A stretch of 40,217 nt of DNA from Candidatus Liptonbacteria bacterium (GCA_023244935.1 JAHFLJ010000007.1:1-40217); one strand, 5' to 3'; numbered from the stretch's first letter, positions 1-8,515 are shown. A program made the numbers and translations. The notes: a model not told the origin generated them from the sequence alone.

Positions 1-707
1 CCGATTCGTGTTCCCATCGGCAATCCCTCGAGCGGAGTAAACCCCATTGAAGTGTCAAAAGACTTTCCGGCTTTTAAGGCGGTAATACTTGAACCGCTAC
101 CTAAATGACAAATAATCGTCTTTTCTTTCAAGCTACCGGCTGTCTCCAACTTTTCTACCGCCGACATCAAAGAAATCCCATGATATCCGAATTTTCGTAA
201 TCCAAAAGTATTTGAAACGTTTCGCGGAAGACTATATTCTCGCGCGACTTCACTAAGTGCTACGTGAAAAGCGCTATCCGAAACTGCATATATCGGGACA
301 CGCTCAAGATGCAACTTTAATGATTGGATTTCGGCAATAATCGGACCAACATGAAGCGGAGCTCTCTCGGCGACATCTTTAAGTTTTAACTCGTAGTCCG
401 AGTCGATCAATGTATTCCTGGTGAAAAATTCTCCTGGAGCCACCACTCTCAACCCAATTGTAGCAATTTCACTCGTATCTTTTATAAATTTCTTGAATAA
501 AAAGAAGTTTAAAATAAATTTAACTCCATCCCGATAATCCTCCTCGGTTATCTCGTTCCTGCCAACTCCAATTACCCCACCCCATGAAAATAAAAACTTT
601 CCATCAATCTTTTCCAAATTCAACCGACAAATCTCGCTCTTCTCGGAATAAAGAGCGTATTTTTTAGACGAGCTTCCGTTATTTACCGCTAAATATTTCT
701 TTTCCAT
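1..707 (-). CDS. ackA: Acetate kinase, N-terminal 235 residues (3' end beyond window)
   Basis: Makes ATP and acetate from acetyl phosphate in the cytosol. Reading leftward from the ATG at 705-707, the protein opens with the phosphate-binding motif VNNGSSSKK and continues with RVVAPGEFF, APLHVGPI, SDSAFH, FGYHGIS, HLGSGSSITA and FDTSMGFTPLEGLPMGTR, in the order expected for AckA/ASKHA kinases. The Arg, Asp and His positions I associate with catalysis are retained, but the usual FHGTSH is YHGISL and the usual LHNP is LHVG. The start lies inside the last codons of the phosphoketolase gene (19-base overlap), so the pair is very likely translationally coupled. Roughly 400 residues is usual, so about 40% is missing to the left of the window. 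Confidence 0.93.
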   Translation of the reverse strand, partial: MEKKYLAVNNGSSSKKYALYSEKSEICRLNLEKIDGKFLFSWGGVIGVGRNEITEEDYRDGVKFILNFFLFKKFIKDTSEIATIGLRVVAPGEFFTRNTLIDSDYELKLKDVAERAPLHVGPIIAEIQSLKLHLERVPIYAVSDSAFHVALSEVAREYSLPRNVSNTFGLRKFGYHGISLMSAVEKLETAGSLKEKTIICHLGSGSSITALKAGKSFDTSMGFTPLEGLPMGTRI

Positions 708-3025
708 TGCCAATTTTCTATTTCCGGCAGATCCACGCCGTTTTTCTTTATATACTCCCAATGCTCCTCCAGCTTTATAGCGATATTTTTATCTAACTCT
801 TGAGCTTTCTCTGAACTAATCTTACCTGATTTTTCCGCCAAAGCAAAAACCTCCTTAGCCAAATGATACCTGCTGGTTTTGTTTCTAACCTGCATATCAA
901 AAGGCGTCGTCGTAGAGCCATTTTCAATATATCCATGAACCGAAAATCTGGAGCCACTATCCCTGACGTCAAATAACATTTGCTTTAATGTCTGCGGATA
1001 CCCATGGAAATTAAATATAACCGGCTTATCTTTGGTGAATAAATCGTAAAATTTATCCTTGGAATTGATATCTTTAATAAATCCTTTCGCCGAAAGATGA
1101 ATGATATTTACAAATCTCAGCCGAATGTCCGGTAGTTCCCACTTAATCAAGTCGATCGCCGCAAGCGCTTCTTTGGTCAAGTAATCACCAATGCCGACCA
1201 AAACAAAATCCGGATTTTCATCGCTGGCAAAATCCCAAATCATTGCGCCGGCCTCCAATTCTTTCTCCGCCAACTCCGGAGTAAGCCATCTTGGCTCTTG
1301 CGTCTTCCCGGCCACCAACAAATTTATTTCCGAACGCGACTCCAGCATTTTTTTAATAACTGCCAAAGAGCTGTTTCCGTCCGCAGGAAAATATGCATTA
1401 GCAAAAGCGCCTTGTCGCTTTAAAATTCCGTCAATAAATCCTGGATTTTGATGAGAAAACCCATTATGCTCTTGCCTCCACCCTGAAGAAGTCAAAATAT
1501 AATTCAAGGATGGAATCTCTCCGCGCCAGTGAATTTCGCGCGCTACACTTAAAAACTTCGCATATTGATCAACCATACTGGAAACAATTTGAATAAATGC
1601 TTCGTATGACGCAAAAACCGCATGCCTTCCGGTTAAAACATATCCCTGCAAAAGTCCCTGCAAATTATGTTCGGATAAGCACTCCATCACTCGTCCGTCC
1701 GTTGCTAAATCTTTATCCCACTTCTCGATTGGCAATCCGAAAACCCTCTTGGTTGTTTTAAAAACTTCATCAAGCTTGTTCGAATAAGTTTCATCCGGCG
1801 ACATTAACCTAAAATTTTGGCTATCGGCATTTAACTCAAAAACTTTATTAAGATAAGCGCCAACGCGACGCATTGAACTTGAACCGATTGTTCCGGGAAT
1901 ACTGGCATCTTCCGAAAATTCTTCCGCAGATGGCAGAATCAACCTTTTAACCAAATTTCCTCCAAAGGCATGCCTACTCTCGCCAATCCTCTTCCCGGGA
2001 TTTGGCAAAATAGACTTTATATCTTCGACAAATCCCAAATCACCATCAAAAAGAGAATTAAAATCATACGATTCTAACCATAAGTGGAGCGCGTTCAACT
2101 CAACTTTCTCTGACTTGGCAAGTGGCGCAGTTACTTGATGTGACAAATAGTTCCCTTCAATTTTTTGCCCGTGTAACTTTTTAATACCGGTCCAACCCTT
2201 TGGAGTTTCTAAAATTATCATCGGAAATCTTGCCGGAACTTTTAATATTCCGCTCCGCGCAAAGTCCTGAATCTTTCTAATTTTTTTATACGCCTCGTCC
2301 AAAACCGCTTCCGCTTTTTCATAAATATTGTTCCCGGAAATAAACATCGGCTCATATCCGTAGCCGGAAAAAAGATCTTTCAAATCTTTTTTATTCATCC
2401 TTCCGAAGAATGTCGGTCCGGAAATTTTATATCCATTCAAATGTAAAACCGGCAAAACCGCGCCATCTTTTGCAGGATTAATCAACTTATTTAAATGCCA
2501 TGAAGTCGCGAGTGGTCCGGTTTCCGCTTCACCGTCACCAATCAAACAAAAAGTTATTAAATCCGGATTATCCAAAACCGATCCGTAAGCAGTTGAAAGC
2601 GAATAACCCAATTCCCCACCTTCCAAAATTACTCCAGGTGCGCCCGGATTACTATGACTCGGAAACCCATATGGCCAACTAAAATTTTTACAAATATACC
2701 CCAACCCCGCTTCATTTTGCGTGGCCTGCGGGTAATACTTACCCAGAGTCCCCTCTATAAATAGATTTGCCTGTAGCGCCGGAAATCCATGACCTGGGCC
2801 TAATATAAAAAGAGATTCAAAGTCATGCTTTTTAACCAGATAATTTAAATTCGCATATAAAAAATTTATTCCCGGACAAGTCCCCCAGTGACCCAATAAC
2901 CGTGGCTTAATATCCGCAAAGGTTAATCGCTTATTTAATAAAAAATTATCCTGCAAATATATCTGTGCCGCGGAGATATAATTCGCCACCCGTACGTATT
3001 TCTTAATTGCCTCAATTTCACTCAT
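689..3025 (-). CDS. xfp: Xylulose-5-phosphate/fructose-6-phosphate phosphoketolase
   Basis: A TPP-dependent cytosolic enzyme that splits xylulose-5-P (or fructose-6-P) with phosphate to give acetyl phosphate plus glyceraldehyde-3-P (or erythrose-4-P). At 778 aa it has the family's usual length. Visible motifs are LLGHWGTCPG (residues 43-52), GPGHGFPALQANLF (76-89), SHSNPGAPG (123-131), the TPP/Mg motif IGDGEAETGP (162-171) and HLNGYKISGPTFFGR (195-209). Acetate kinase follows with a 19-base overlap, making a two-step ATP-yielding unit. A -10 box TATACT (3032-3037) ends 6 nt before the ATG, so the mRNA is probably leaderless. Xylulose versus fructose preference cannot be decided from sequence. 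Confidence 0.97.
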   Translation of the reverse strand: MSEIEAIKKYVRVANYISAAQIYLQDNFLLNKRLTFADIKPRLLGHWGTCPGINFLYANLNYLVKKHDFESLFILGPGHGFPALQANLFIEGTLGKYYPQATQNEAGLGYICKNFSWPYGFPSHSNPGAPGVILEGGELGYSLSTAYGSVLDNPDLITFCLIGDGEAETGPLATSWHLNKLINPAKDGAVLPVLHLNGYKISGPTFFGRMNKKDLKDLFSGYGYEPMFISGNNIYEKAEAVLDEAYKKIRKIQDFARSGILKVPARFPMIILETPKGWTGIKKLHGQKIEGNYLSHQVTAPLAKSEKVELNALHLWLESYDFNSLFDGDLGFVEDIKSILPNPGKRIGESRHAFGGNLVKRLILPSAEEFSEDASIPGTIGSSSMRRVGAYLNKVFELNADSQNFRLMSPDETYSNKLDEVFKTTKRVFGLPIEKWDKDLATDGRVMECLSEHNLQGLLQGYVLTGRHAVFASYEAFIQIVSSMVDQYAKFLSVAREIHWRGEIPSLNYILTSSGWRQEHNGFSHQNPGFIDGILKRQGAFANAYFPADGNSSLAVIKKMLESRSEINLLVAGKTQEPRWLTPELAEKELEAGAMIWDFASDENPDFVLVGIGDYLTKEALAAIDLIKWELPDIRLRFVNIIHLSAKGFIKDINSKDKFYDLFTKDKPVIFNFHGYPQTLKQMLFDVRDSGSRFSVHGYIENGSTTTPFDMQVRNKTSRYHLAKEVFALAEKSGKISSEKAQELDKNIAIKLEEHWEYIKKNGVDLPEIENWQWKRNI

Positions 3026-3037
3026 CCCTAAAGTATA

Positions 3038-3068
3038 CCAAAAAACTCCGCATTCTGCAGAGTTTTTG
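3038..3068 (-). terminator. Intrinsic terminator after the CAP/sortase operon
   Basis: The arms AAAAACTC and GAGTTTTT flank a GC-containing loop. Read leftward, the hairpin runs into a T-rich tail. It closes the sortase transcript and sits where the -35 region of the phosphoketolase promoter would be. Confidence 0.75.
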
Positions 3069-3072
3069 TATA

Positions 3073-3091
3073 ATCATCAATCATTGATGAT
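3073..3091. promoter_or_regulatory. Perfect 9-bp palindrome upstream of xfp
   Basis: ATCATCAAT, a central C, then ATTGATGAT: a perfect inverted repeat with no T-run, lying 48 bases upstream of the phosphoketolase ATG and beyond the sortase terminator. Its symmetry and one-base centre suit a dimeric regulator site better than an RNA hairpin. The binding protein is unknown. Confidence 0.4.
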
Positions 3092-3123
3092 AAGTTATTA
3101 GTCGCGCCCACTCGCATATCGGT

Positions 3124-3777
3124 TTATAGCGCCTCCGTGTCTGTTAGCTTCGCCTGTACTAAATTACGCTTAGATGCATGGCCTATAGGATAACAAGTAA
3201 TCAAATCAACTTCCGCAAAATTAGTCGGCTTGGAGAGTTCCGCATTGGTTGCATCCGGAGTCATATAACTCACCGCAAAAACCTCGTAAGTTAGTTTTTG
3301 ATTCTTACTTAACACAAAAAACTTATCGCCTACTTTCATCTGCGGTAAAAGAGCAAAGACCGTCGCATAATTTCCCCGATACCAACTCGCGCGCGAGCTG
3401 TGTCCCAAAATAACCGAACGTCCTACTTTCTCGCTAATCGGCGCAGAATCCGGATAGATGCTAACCCCACCTTCCATTCCGGCAAGGATCGCCTTCGTTG
3501 AACCGTCCGCGGGAACAATAATCGGAGTGCGAGTATCTATCTTCGGCAAATATAACTCATATTCTCCGCTCTGTAACTGCTTAATTTCATTAGGATCGCC
3601 GGAAAATGTCAAGATATCACCGCCTTTCAAATCACTGCTGGCGAAAGGAGAGCTTAAAAAAAGCGCGTAGCGCAAATTTATAAAAAATGCTCCGCCGTTA
3701 AGAAGCAAATAAAAAAATAAACTCATTCCAAAAAATAAGATTAAAAAGATATTTAACTGTCTCAGGTGGGCTTTCAT
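3124..3777 (-). CDS. Membrane-anchored sortase
   Basis: A transpeptidase of the sortase superfamily that would cleave a sorting signal and attach surface proteins outside the membrane. Residues 10-38 form one N-terminal membrane segment. The catalytic triad is visible: His126 in ILGHSS, Cys195 in LITCYP and Arg204 in KRNLVQA. At 217 aa it is ordinary for class D/E-like sortases; the exact class is not assignable by eye. The start is 2 bases after the stop of the CAP-domain gene, behind GGAAAATAAAA. It is the last gene of that operon and ends before the terminator at 3038-3068. No classical LPXTG protein is visible in the window. Confidence 0.93.
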   Translation of the reverse strand: MKAHLRQLNIFLILFFGMSLFFYLLLNGGAFFINLRYALFLSSPFASSDLKGGDILTFSGDPNEIKQLQSGEYELYLPKIDTRTPIIVPADGSTKAILAGMEGGVSIYPDSAPISEKVGRSVILGHSSRASWYRGNYATVFALLPQMKVGDKFFVLSKNQKLTYEVFAVSYMTPDATNAELSKPTNFAEVDLITCYPIGHASKRNLVQAKLTDTEAL

Positions 3778-3779
3778 TT

Positions 3780-4793
3780 TTATTTTCCCTGCTCAATTGA
3801 AACGGTAGAGAAAGAAATTGGAGTAACTCTCGCGAACGCGGTAACTCCGGCTCCGTTAAATAAAACATATCCAAAAGCCAATACCAAGATTAAAGCTCTG
3901 AAAATTGTTGATGTCCCCATTTTAACTCCCCTAATTGCTATAAAGAACACGCCTATCACTGTCGCTAATATTGCGAATGCCGAAAATAATCGCATAAGTA
4001 TTTCTTTATTCACGAAGATTGCGATTGTTTTCAAAATTTCATCGTCGATTTTAGGGATGATATCTTGTTTTACTTGACTCTCACCTAGAACTTCTGGGTT
4101 TACGGCGATCTTTTCCGAAATACCGGGGTTTATATTTGAAACAGGAGGAGTAGTTTTAATCACCGGCACAGGTTTTGGTGGAGTTGCAGTCTTAACCGGC
4201 TGAGTTGTATTATATGGCTTGCCCGCTTCGACGCGAGGCGAACCAAAATATTGAGCCACCAAGATAGTGTCGCGACCGTCCAATATTCCATAGCCAACCG
4301 CTACGCCGATTTCCGAATAAAGCTTATTTAAAATATTTGCTCGGTGAGTAGGAGAATTCATCAATCCTTTATTTACATCCTCGGCGGTCACAAAATCTAC
4401 CGCCAAATTTTCTCCGGCAGCGAGATATTTATATCCGGCGCTTTTTATAAAATCCCAAGGAGTTTTATTCTCCGGAGATACATGCGCAAAATAATTATTA
4501 TTCAACATGTCCTGAACCTTTTGCTCAGCCGCATTGTTAAGTGTTGAATTAATTTTTAATTCACTAAGGCCGGCATTCTTCCGATCAAGATTTGCAAGCG
4601 CGATTATTTCTCCGGCAGAGTATCCTTTAGACCCGGCAAGCAATGCTACCTGTCTATATCTATAGACTGTCGGCGAAATTAAAAACGCCATAGCTATAAC
4701 AACTAACGGGAGAAAAACTTGCAAAGATAGTACGCTCGGTACAAATCCATTTTCCTCGGTTGGAATGAATATATTCCTTAGTGTTTTAAGCAT
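3780..4793 (-). CDS. CAP-domain (SCP/PR-1-like) membrane protein
   Basis: An extracellular CAP-superfamily domain on a membrane protein. Residues about 25-42 form a first membrane segment. The CAP fold spans about 65-185, with the family signatures YFAHVSPENKTPW, AGENLAVDF and MNSPTHRANILN. A Pro/Lys/Thr-rich linker follows, then two further hydrophobic helices near the C-terminus (about 265-325). The biochemical role of bacterial CAP proteins is poorly defined. Here it is co-transcribed with the sortase 2 bases downstream, which suggests a cell-surface job. A TAAAAT box and A-rich stretch precede the ATG; no SD is seen. Confidence 0.88.
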   Translation of the reverse strand: MLKTLRNIFIPTEENGFVPSVLSLQVFLPLVVIAMAFLISPTVYRYRQVALLAGSKGYSAGEIIALANLDRKNAGLSELKINSTLNNAAEQKVQDMLNNNYFAHVSPENKTPWDFIKSAGYKYLAAGENLAVDFVTAEDVNKGLMNSPTHRANILNKLYSEIGVAVGYGILDGRDTILVAQYFGSPRVEAGKPYNTTQPVKTATPPKPVPVIKTTPPVSNINPGISEKIAVNPEVLGESQVKQDIIPKIDDEILKTIAIFVNKEILMRLFSAFAILATVIGVFFIAIRGVKMGTSTIFRALILVLAFGYVLFNGAGVTAFARVTPISFSTVSIEQGK

Positions 4794-4913
4794 GACGTTT
4801 TTATTTTAACTTAATTTTTATGAGCAAGCCAGCATCGCCCCACAGTCTCGCCGTCTGGCGAATCGCCGAATCCGTAAGCCAACAAAGAAGACGGAACCAT
4901 GACGCGTCAAAAC

Positions 4914-7469
4914 TTATACGTCAGGAGCAGACTCGGCTTTCTTAATTGCAGATAATAAAGAATCGATTTCGGTCTTTGGTCTTACTGCTCGGAAAACTCC
5001 GCGCTCTTCCTCTTTCGGCTCAATCGGTTCGGACTTTTGAGCAACACTGATCGTGGCAAAAGAAACTTTACGTTTTTCCGGTCGGCTATAGAAAAAGTAA
5101 AAATACATTATAGCTGAAGCCATAAATCCTAAGCTGAGCACCCAAGGCATTATATCCTCCGGACCGGTAACGATATCTGCCGCACCCAAAACCTGTCCAC
5201 GATTCCTAAGCTGAATAGTCGCAAAAGCATTCTGATTATTAGAATTCATCGTAGCAACCGCCTGATTGGTTATCGTAACCGCAGGAGAGTTAAGTCCAAC
5301 AGTTGCCCTTAAATGAATTACTTTTTCTTCACCCGGATAAAGATTACCTAGAGAAGTTCCAAAATTAATTACACTATCGCTTAAGTAATAACCGTTATTA
5401 GTTGCGCTACCGTAAACATAATTCAAGTCGGATGGCAACAAGTCTTTCAAGGTCACTTCAGCGCTTGTATTCCCGCTGTTTCGAATTCTTATCTCAAATT
5501 CCAACAAATCGGCACTCTGCGCTTCAATTGAGTTAACGTAAACATTTTGATTAAGAGTCTTATTCAAAACGTTTTTAGTTATCTGAAAATAAGTATTATT
5601 TCCGGATATCGCATTCACACTCACATAACAAGTTGCGGTCTGACCGTTGCTGGTAACGGTAACATTTCTGGATCCGGCCGAATTAAATCTGGTGGAAAAA
5701 TTCTGACCGTTTCCGTAAGTTGTTTGAGCATCATATGCGCTCCAACTATAATTCCCATTTCCGCCACTGGCATAGAAATTTACGGAATCATTAACATTAA
5801 CAGTTTGATTCTGTGGCCCACAAGTTAAATTATTCTGAATTTGGTTAATAGTCACACTACAAGTAGCGGTTTGATCACCACTTGAAACTACTACCGTCCT
5901 AAATCCGGAATTTGAATATTGAGTTGAAAAACTTGAACCGTTTCCATAAGACGGAGATCCTTCACTGGCATACCAGTTATAAGTTCCGGTTCCGCCAGTT
6001 GCGGAAAAGTTCATATATGAACCGGTGTTTCCGCTTTGACTTTGAGGATTACAAGATAAAGTTTGCGAAGGCTGAGTGTTTACAATAACACTGCAAGTAG
6101 CGGTTTGATTTCCGCTGGTAACAGTTACAATTCTGGCGCCGATAGAAGCATACGAAGTCGAAAAACTTGAACTACTACCGGTCGATGGAGATCCGTCACT
6201 GGAAGACCAACTGTAAGTTCCGGTTCCGCCGGTTGCGGAAAAGTTCGCGGTTCCGCCAATCAATACTGACTGATTTGCAGGATTACATGACAAGGTTGGA
6301 ACCGGTGGCTCATTAACTAAAACATTACAAGTTTTAGTCTGATTTCCACTAGAAACCGTCACGATTTTATTTCCGGAAACAGAATAACTGGTTGAAAAAT
6401 TCTGAGAAGATCCCGAGGTCGGACTTCCGCCGGTTGCAGACCAACTATAAGTTCCGGTTCCGCCGGTTGCGGAAAAGTTCGCGGAACTGTTTATAAATAC
6501 AGACTGATTCTGAGGATTGCAAGATAAAGTTTGAGTTGGAAGCTCATTAACAACCACACTACAATTCGCTGTTTGGGATCCGCTTGAAACAACAACTGTT
6601 CTGGTTCCGATAGAATTATATATTGTGCTAAAGTTTGAACCATTCCCGATTGAAGGAGATCCATCACCTGAAGACCAACTGTAAGTTCCGGTTCCGCCGG
6701 TTGCGGAAAAGTTCGCGGTTCCGCCAATCAATACTGACTGATTTGCAGGATTACATGACAAGGTTGGAACCGGTGGCTCATTAACTAAAACATTACAAGT
6801 TTTAGTCTGATTTCCACTAGAAACCGTCACGATTTTATTTCCGGAAACAGAATAACTGGTTGAAAAATTCTGAGATGATCCGGATGTTGGACTTCCGCCG
6901 GTTGCGGACCAACTGTAAGTTCCGGTTCCGCCGGTTGCGGAAAAGTTCGCGGAACTATTTATATCTACCGTTTGATTCGCCGGACTACAGGTTAATTGTG
7001 GAGTAACGCCACAAAGCGGATTGGAAGTAAATTTATAATCCAATAAATTCTGACCCGGGAATCCGCCAGCCGCGTCACTTAGATGAGGCTGAACCTGCCC
7101 CTCGTATAAATCTACTTGAGTTCTACAGCTAGCGTTGTCAGCTATAAGCTGTCGAGTATGTCCTGGAGGCAAAGTTAAAGTCTCATAATCATGTAAAATC
7201 TGAGTATCCAACCAGCCGGGATTCCCCGGCTCGATGAATACTTCATACGTAGCAAGAGTAACTGTCTTGGCACAAGCCGAATGATTCGTAATAGTAGCAT
7301 GAGACTGAGCTCCGGAATAAGAAGTTATACTTCCGGTAAGAGCTCCGGCAAAATCACAAGAAGTTTGTGCATTTGCCGAGTTAATAGATCCAAATATGCT
7401 ACTAAAAATACCCACGATTATGAAAATGATAGCGATTGCTTTTAAATTGTTATTAATTATTTTATTCAT
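4914..7469 (-). CDS. Surface protein: six PKD-like repeats, DUF11-like domain, C-terminal membrane anchor
   Basis: An 851-aa secreted protein. The start is ATG 7467-7469 rather than the upstream in-frame ATG, because a consensus promoter (7513-7541) lies inside that longer frame. A signal peptide (FIIVGIFSSIFGS...ANAQ) leads to a domain with several Cys, then six repeats of about 78 aa, each starting LxCxPxNQ and carrying NFSATGGTGTYSWS. A DUF11-like domain (EFEIRIRNSGNTSAEVTLKD) follows, then one membrane helix, RPEKRK and an unusual acidic/basic tail of about 55 residues. Repeats 1-2 and 3-4 are near duplicates at DNA level. The 1271-aa protein at 35318 shares the same repeat. Function is probably adhesion or envelope structure (inference). 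Confidence 0.88.
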   Translation of the reverse strand: MNKIINNNLKAIAIIFIIVGIFSSIFGSINSANAQTSCDFAGALTGSITSYSGAQSHATITNHSACAKTVTLATYEVFIEPGNPGWLDTQILHDYETLTLPPGHTRQLIADNASCRTQVDLYEGQVQPHLSDAAGGFPGQNLLDYKFTSNPLCGVTPQLTCSPANQTVDINSSANFSATGGTGTYSWSATGGSPTSGSSQNFSTSYSVSGNKIVTVSSGNQTKTCNVLVNEPPVPTLSCNPANQSVLIGGTANFSATGGTGTYSWSSGDGSPSIGNGSNFSTIYNSIGTRTVVVSSGSQTANCSVVVNELPTQTLSCNPQNQSVFINSSANFSATGGTGTYSWSATGGSPTSGSSQNFSTSYSVSGNKIVTVSSGNQTKTCNVLVNEPPVPTLSCNPANQSVLIGGTANFSATGGTGTYSWSSSDGSPSTGSSSSFSTSYASIGARIVTVTSGNQTATCSVIVNTQPSQTLSCNPQSQSGNTGSYMNFSATGGTGTYNWYASEGSPSYGNGSSFSTQYSNSGFRTVVVSSGDQTATCSVTINQIQNNLTCGPQNQTVNVNDSVNFYASGGNGNYSWSAYDAQTTYGNGQNFSTRFNSAGSRNVTVTSNGQTATCYVSVNAISGNNTYFQITKNVLNKTLNQNVYVNSIEAQSADLLEFEIRIRNSGNTSAEVTLKDLLPSDLNYVYGSATNNGYYLSDSVINFGTSLGNLYPGEEKVIHLRATVGLNSPAVTITNQAVATMNSNNQNAFATIQLRNRGQVLGAADIVTGPEDIMPWVLSLGFMASAIMYFYFFYSRPEKRKVSFATISVAQKSEPIEPKEEERGVFRAVRPKTEIDSLLSAIKKAESAPDV
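6202..6407. repeat. 206-bp perfect direct repeat, copy 1 (within surface-protein gene)
   Basis: Base-for-base identical to 6670-6875, at an offset of 468 bp, which is two 234-bp (78-aa) repeat units. This marks a recent two-unit duplication inside the surface-protein gene. Confidence 0.95.
6670..6875. repeat. 206-bp perfect direct repeat, copy 2
   Basis: Second copy of 6202-6407. Beyond it the two copies diverge by scattered substitutions but keep the reading frame. Confidence 0.95.
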
Positions 7470-7512
7470 CTTTTTATTTATGCACTTTTTAGGCACACTA
7501 AATTGTAGACAT

Positions 7513-7541
7513 ATTCTATCATTTACTAAGCTTTTTGTCAA
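7513..7541 (-). promoter_or_regulatory. Sigma70-type promoter of the PKD-repeat surface gene
   Basis: Reading leftward, -35 TTGACA (7536-7541), a 17-base spacer and -10 TAGAAT (7513-7518) lie 44 bases before the chosen ATG. This is a near-consensus promoter and it rules out the longer upstream start. Confidence 0.85.
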
Positions 7542-7549
7542 TACCACGA

Positions 7550-7721
7550 GCTGATGTGCAAGCCCATATGCGGTTTCTAGGTATCATTCAGATATGATTA
7601 TTTCTATGTAAAAACAATCAAAGAAGAACGTCCAAGGTGGATACTTCCAATATGTCGCAAAGAAGTCAGGCTTTGTGATTCTGCAAGGGCATCCAGAGAT
7701 GTATGAACCCATATTCCCCAT
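7550..7721. other. Short intergenic stretch with no supported gene
   Basis: Between the surface-protein promoter and the terminator at 7722. Reading rightward there is an open frame (about 7607-7715) but no start codon until late and no ribosome site. I see no convincing gene or RNA here. Confidence 0.4.
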
Positions 7722-7749
7722 AAAAATAAGCCCAAAAACAGGGCTTATT
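7722..7749 (-). terminator. Intrinsic terminator of the 162-aa membrane protein gene
   Basis: AATAAGCCC, a 7-base loop, then GGGCTTATT; read leftward it is followed by T-rich sequence. It lies 22 bases downstream of the stop codon. Confidence 0.85.
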
Positions 7750-7771
7750 TCGTTTATTCGGCGAAGGGAGA

Positions 7772-8260
7772 TTACGCTAAATTCTTTGGTGCTGGTATTA
7801 CTTTTTTATCGAGGACCACTGCCGGCTTTGCAACTTCTTTCTTCTTCCCTTCCTTCGCCATAACTGCCGCTTTAATTTTCGCGATATCTTTACGTATCTC
7901 CCCTATTTCTTCCACCATATGCTTTATTTTATAATCCTCTAATTCTATATCCTGCTCGGTTTTCTGATCTATGCGCTTCTCTTCTTTAAGTCCGGAAACA
8001 ATAATTTGCTCTCCGATAAAGAATGAAATAAATGTGCCCGTAGCCAACATTACAATAACGCTGATTATCATTGAAGCAACCGGATGTAAGAACCAAAATC
8101 CGTATTGAATATAAAGCATATCCATCATATCCCAAACTCCCCGCCAAAAAATAACAACCGAAAAACCTCCAATTATTGCGTAAAGAATCGGATGCTTGCT
8201 TAAAGCGTGCCGAATTCTGTCCTCTCCTTTATCAAGAAACTTTAGTACCTTCTTAATCAT
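7772..8260 (-). CDS. Two-helix membrane protein with charged C-terminal coil, unknown function
   Basis: Not recognised. The 162-aa protein has a basic N-terminus, two membrane segments (about 28-50 and 58-86, containing FSVVIFWRGVWDMMDMLY and VASMIISVIVMLATG), then a highly charged region rich in Glu/Lys (about 92-140) that looks like a coiled coil, and a Lys/Ala/Pro-rich end. It has its own transcription unit: TATAAT at 8269-8274 ends 8 nt before the ATG, so the transcript is probably leaderless, and an intrinsic terminator follows at 7722-7749. A cytoplasmic coiled-coil scaffold is one possibility, but nothing shows it. Confidence 0.75.
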   Translation of the reverse strand: MIKKVLKFLDKGEDRIRHALSKHPILYAIIGGFSVVIFWRGVWDMMDMLYIQYGFWFLHPVASMIISVIVMLATGTFISFFIGEQIIVSGLKEEKRIDQKTEQDIELEDYKIKHMVEEIGEIRKDIAKIKAAVMAKEGKKKEVAKPAVVLDKKVIPAPKNLA

Positions 8261-8332
8261 TAATATAAATTATAATACAAAATTAATTTTCCGTTAAACC
8301 ACAGTAAACTATTTTTAATACAATCCGAAAAT

Positions 8333-8449
8333 TTAACCAGTCCAACTCAAACCATCAACAGGAGCAGAACTAGGAGTTGGCCAGAAGATTATAGCCAAGA
8401 CTATTAGTGCTACGACCAGCAAAACGATAATTATTGTTTTTGCATTCAT
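8333..8449 (-). CDS. 38-aa single-helix membrane peptide
   Basis: A short frame from ATG 8447-8449 to TAA 8333-8335, encoding MNAKTIIIVLLVVALIVLAI followed by IFWPTPSSAPVDGLSWTG. It has one strong hydrophobic helix and a short polar tail with the look of a real small membrane protein. TATAAT (8456-8461) ends exactly 6 nt before the ATG, the same leaderless arrangement as several larger genes here. A hairpin at 8471-8491 separates it from mscL upstream. Function unknown; it could also be a lipoprotein-less anchor peptide or a toxin-type peptide, but no antitoxin is visible. Confidence 0.6.
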   Translation of the reverse strand: MNAKTIIIVLLVVALIVLAIIFWPTPSSAPVDGLSWTG

Positions 8450-8470
8450 ACGCTCATTATACAAAATACA

Positions 8471-8491
8471 AACCCCGCGTATTACGAGGTT
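8471..8491 (-). terminator. Probable terminator after mscL
   Basis: An AACC(C)CG...CG(A)GGTT hairpin with one mismatch, 25 bases beyond the mscL stop codon. Read leftward it is followed by TTTGTATTTTG. Confidence 0.5.
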
Positions 8492-8515
8492 GTTCATAAC
8501 TAATTTAACAAAAAA

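Noticed and set aside
4820-4942. A 40-codon rightward frame between the CAP gene and the surface-protein gene
   Set aside because: It runs into the 3' end of the leftward gene, has no promoter or SD and no recognisable sequence.
7607-7715. Rightward open stretch encoding GYFQYVAKKSGFVILQG
   Set aside because: No start codon until near its end and no ribosome site; could be a gene remnant but nothing supports it.
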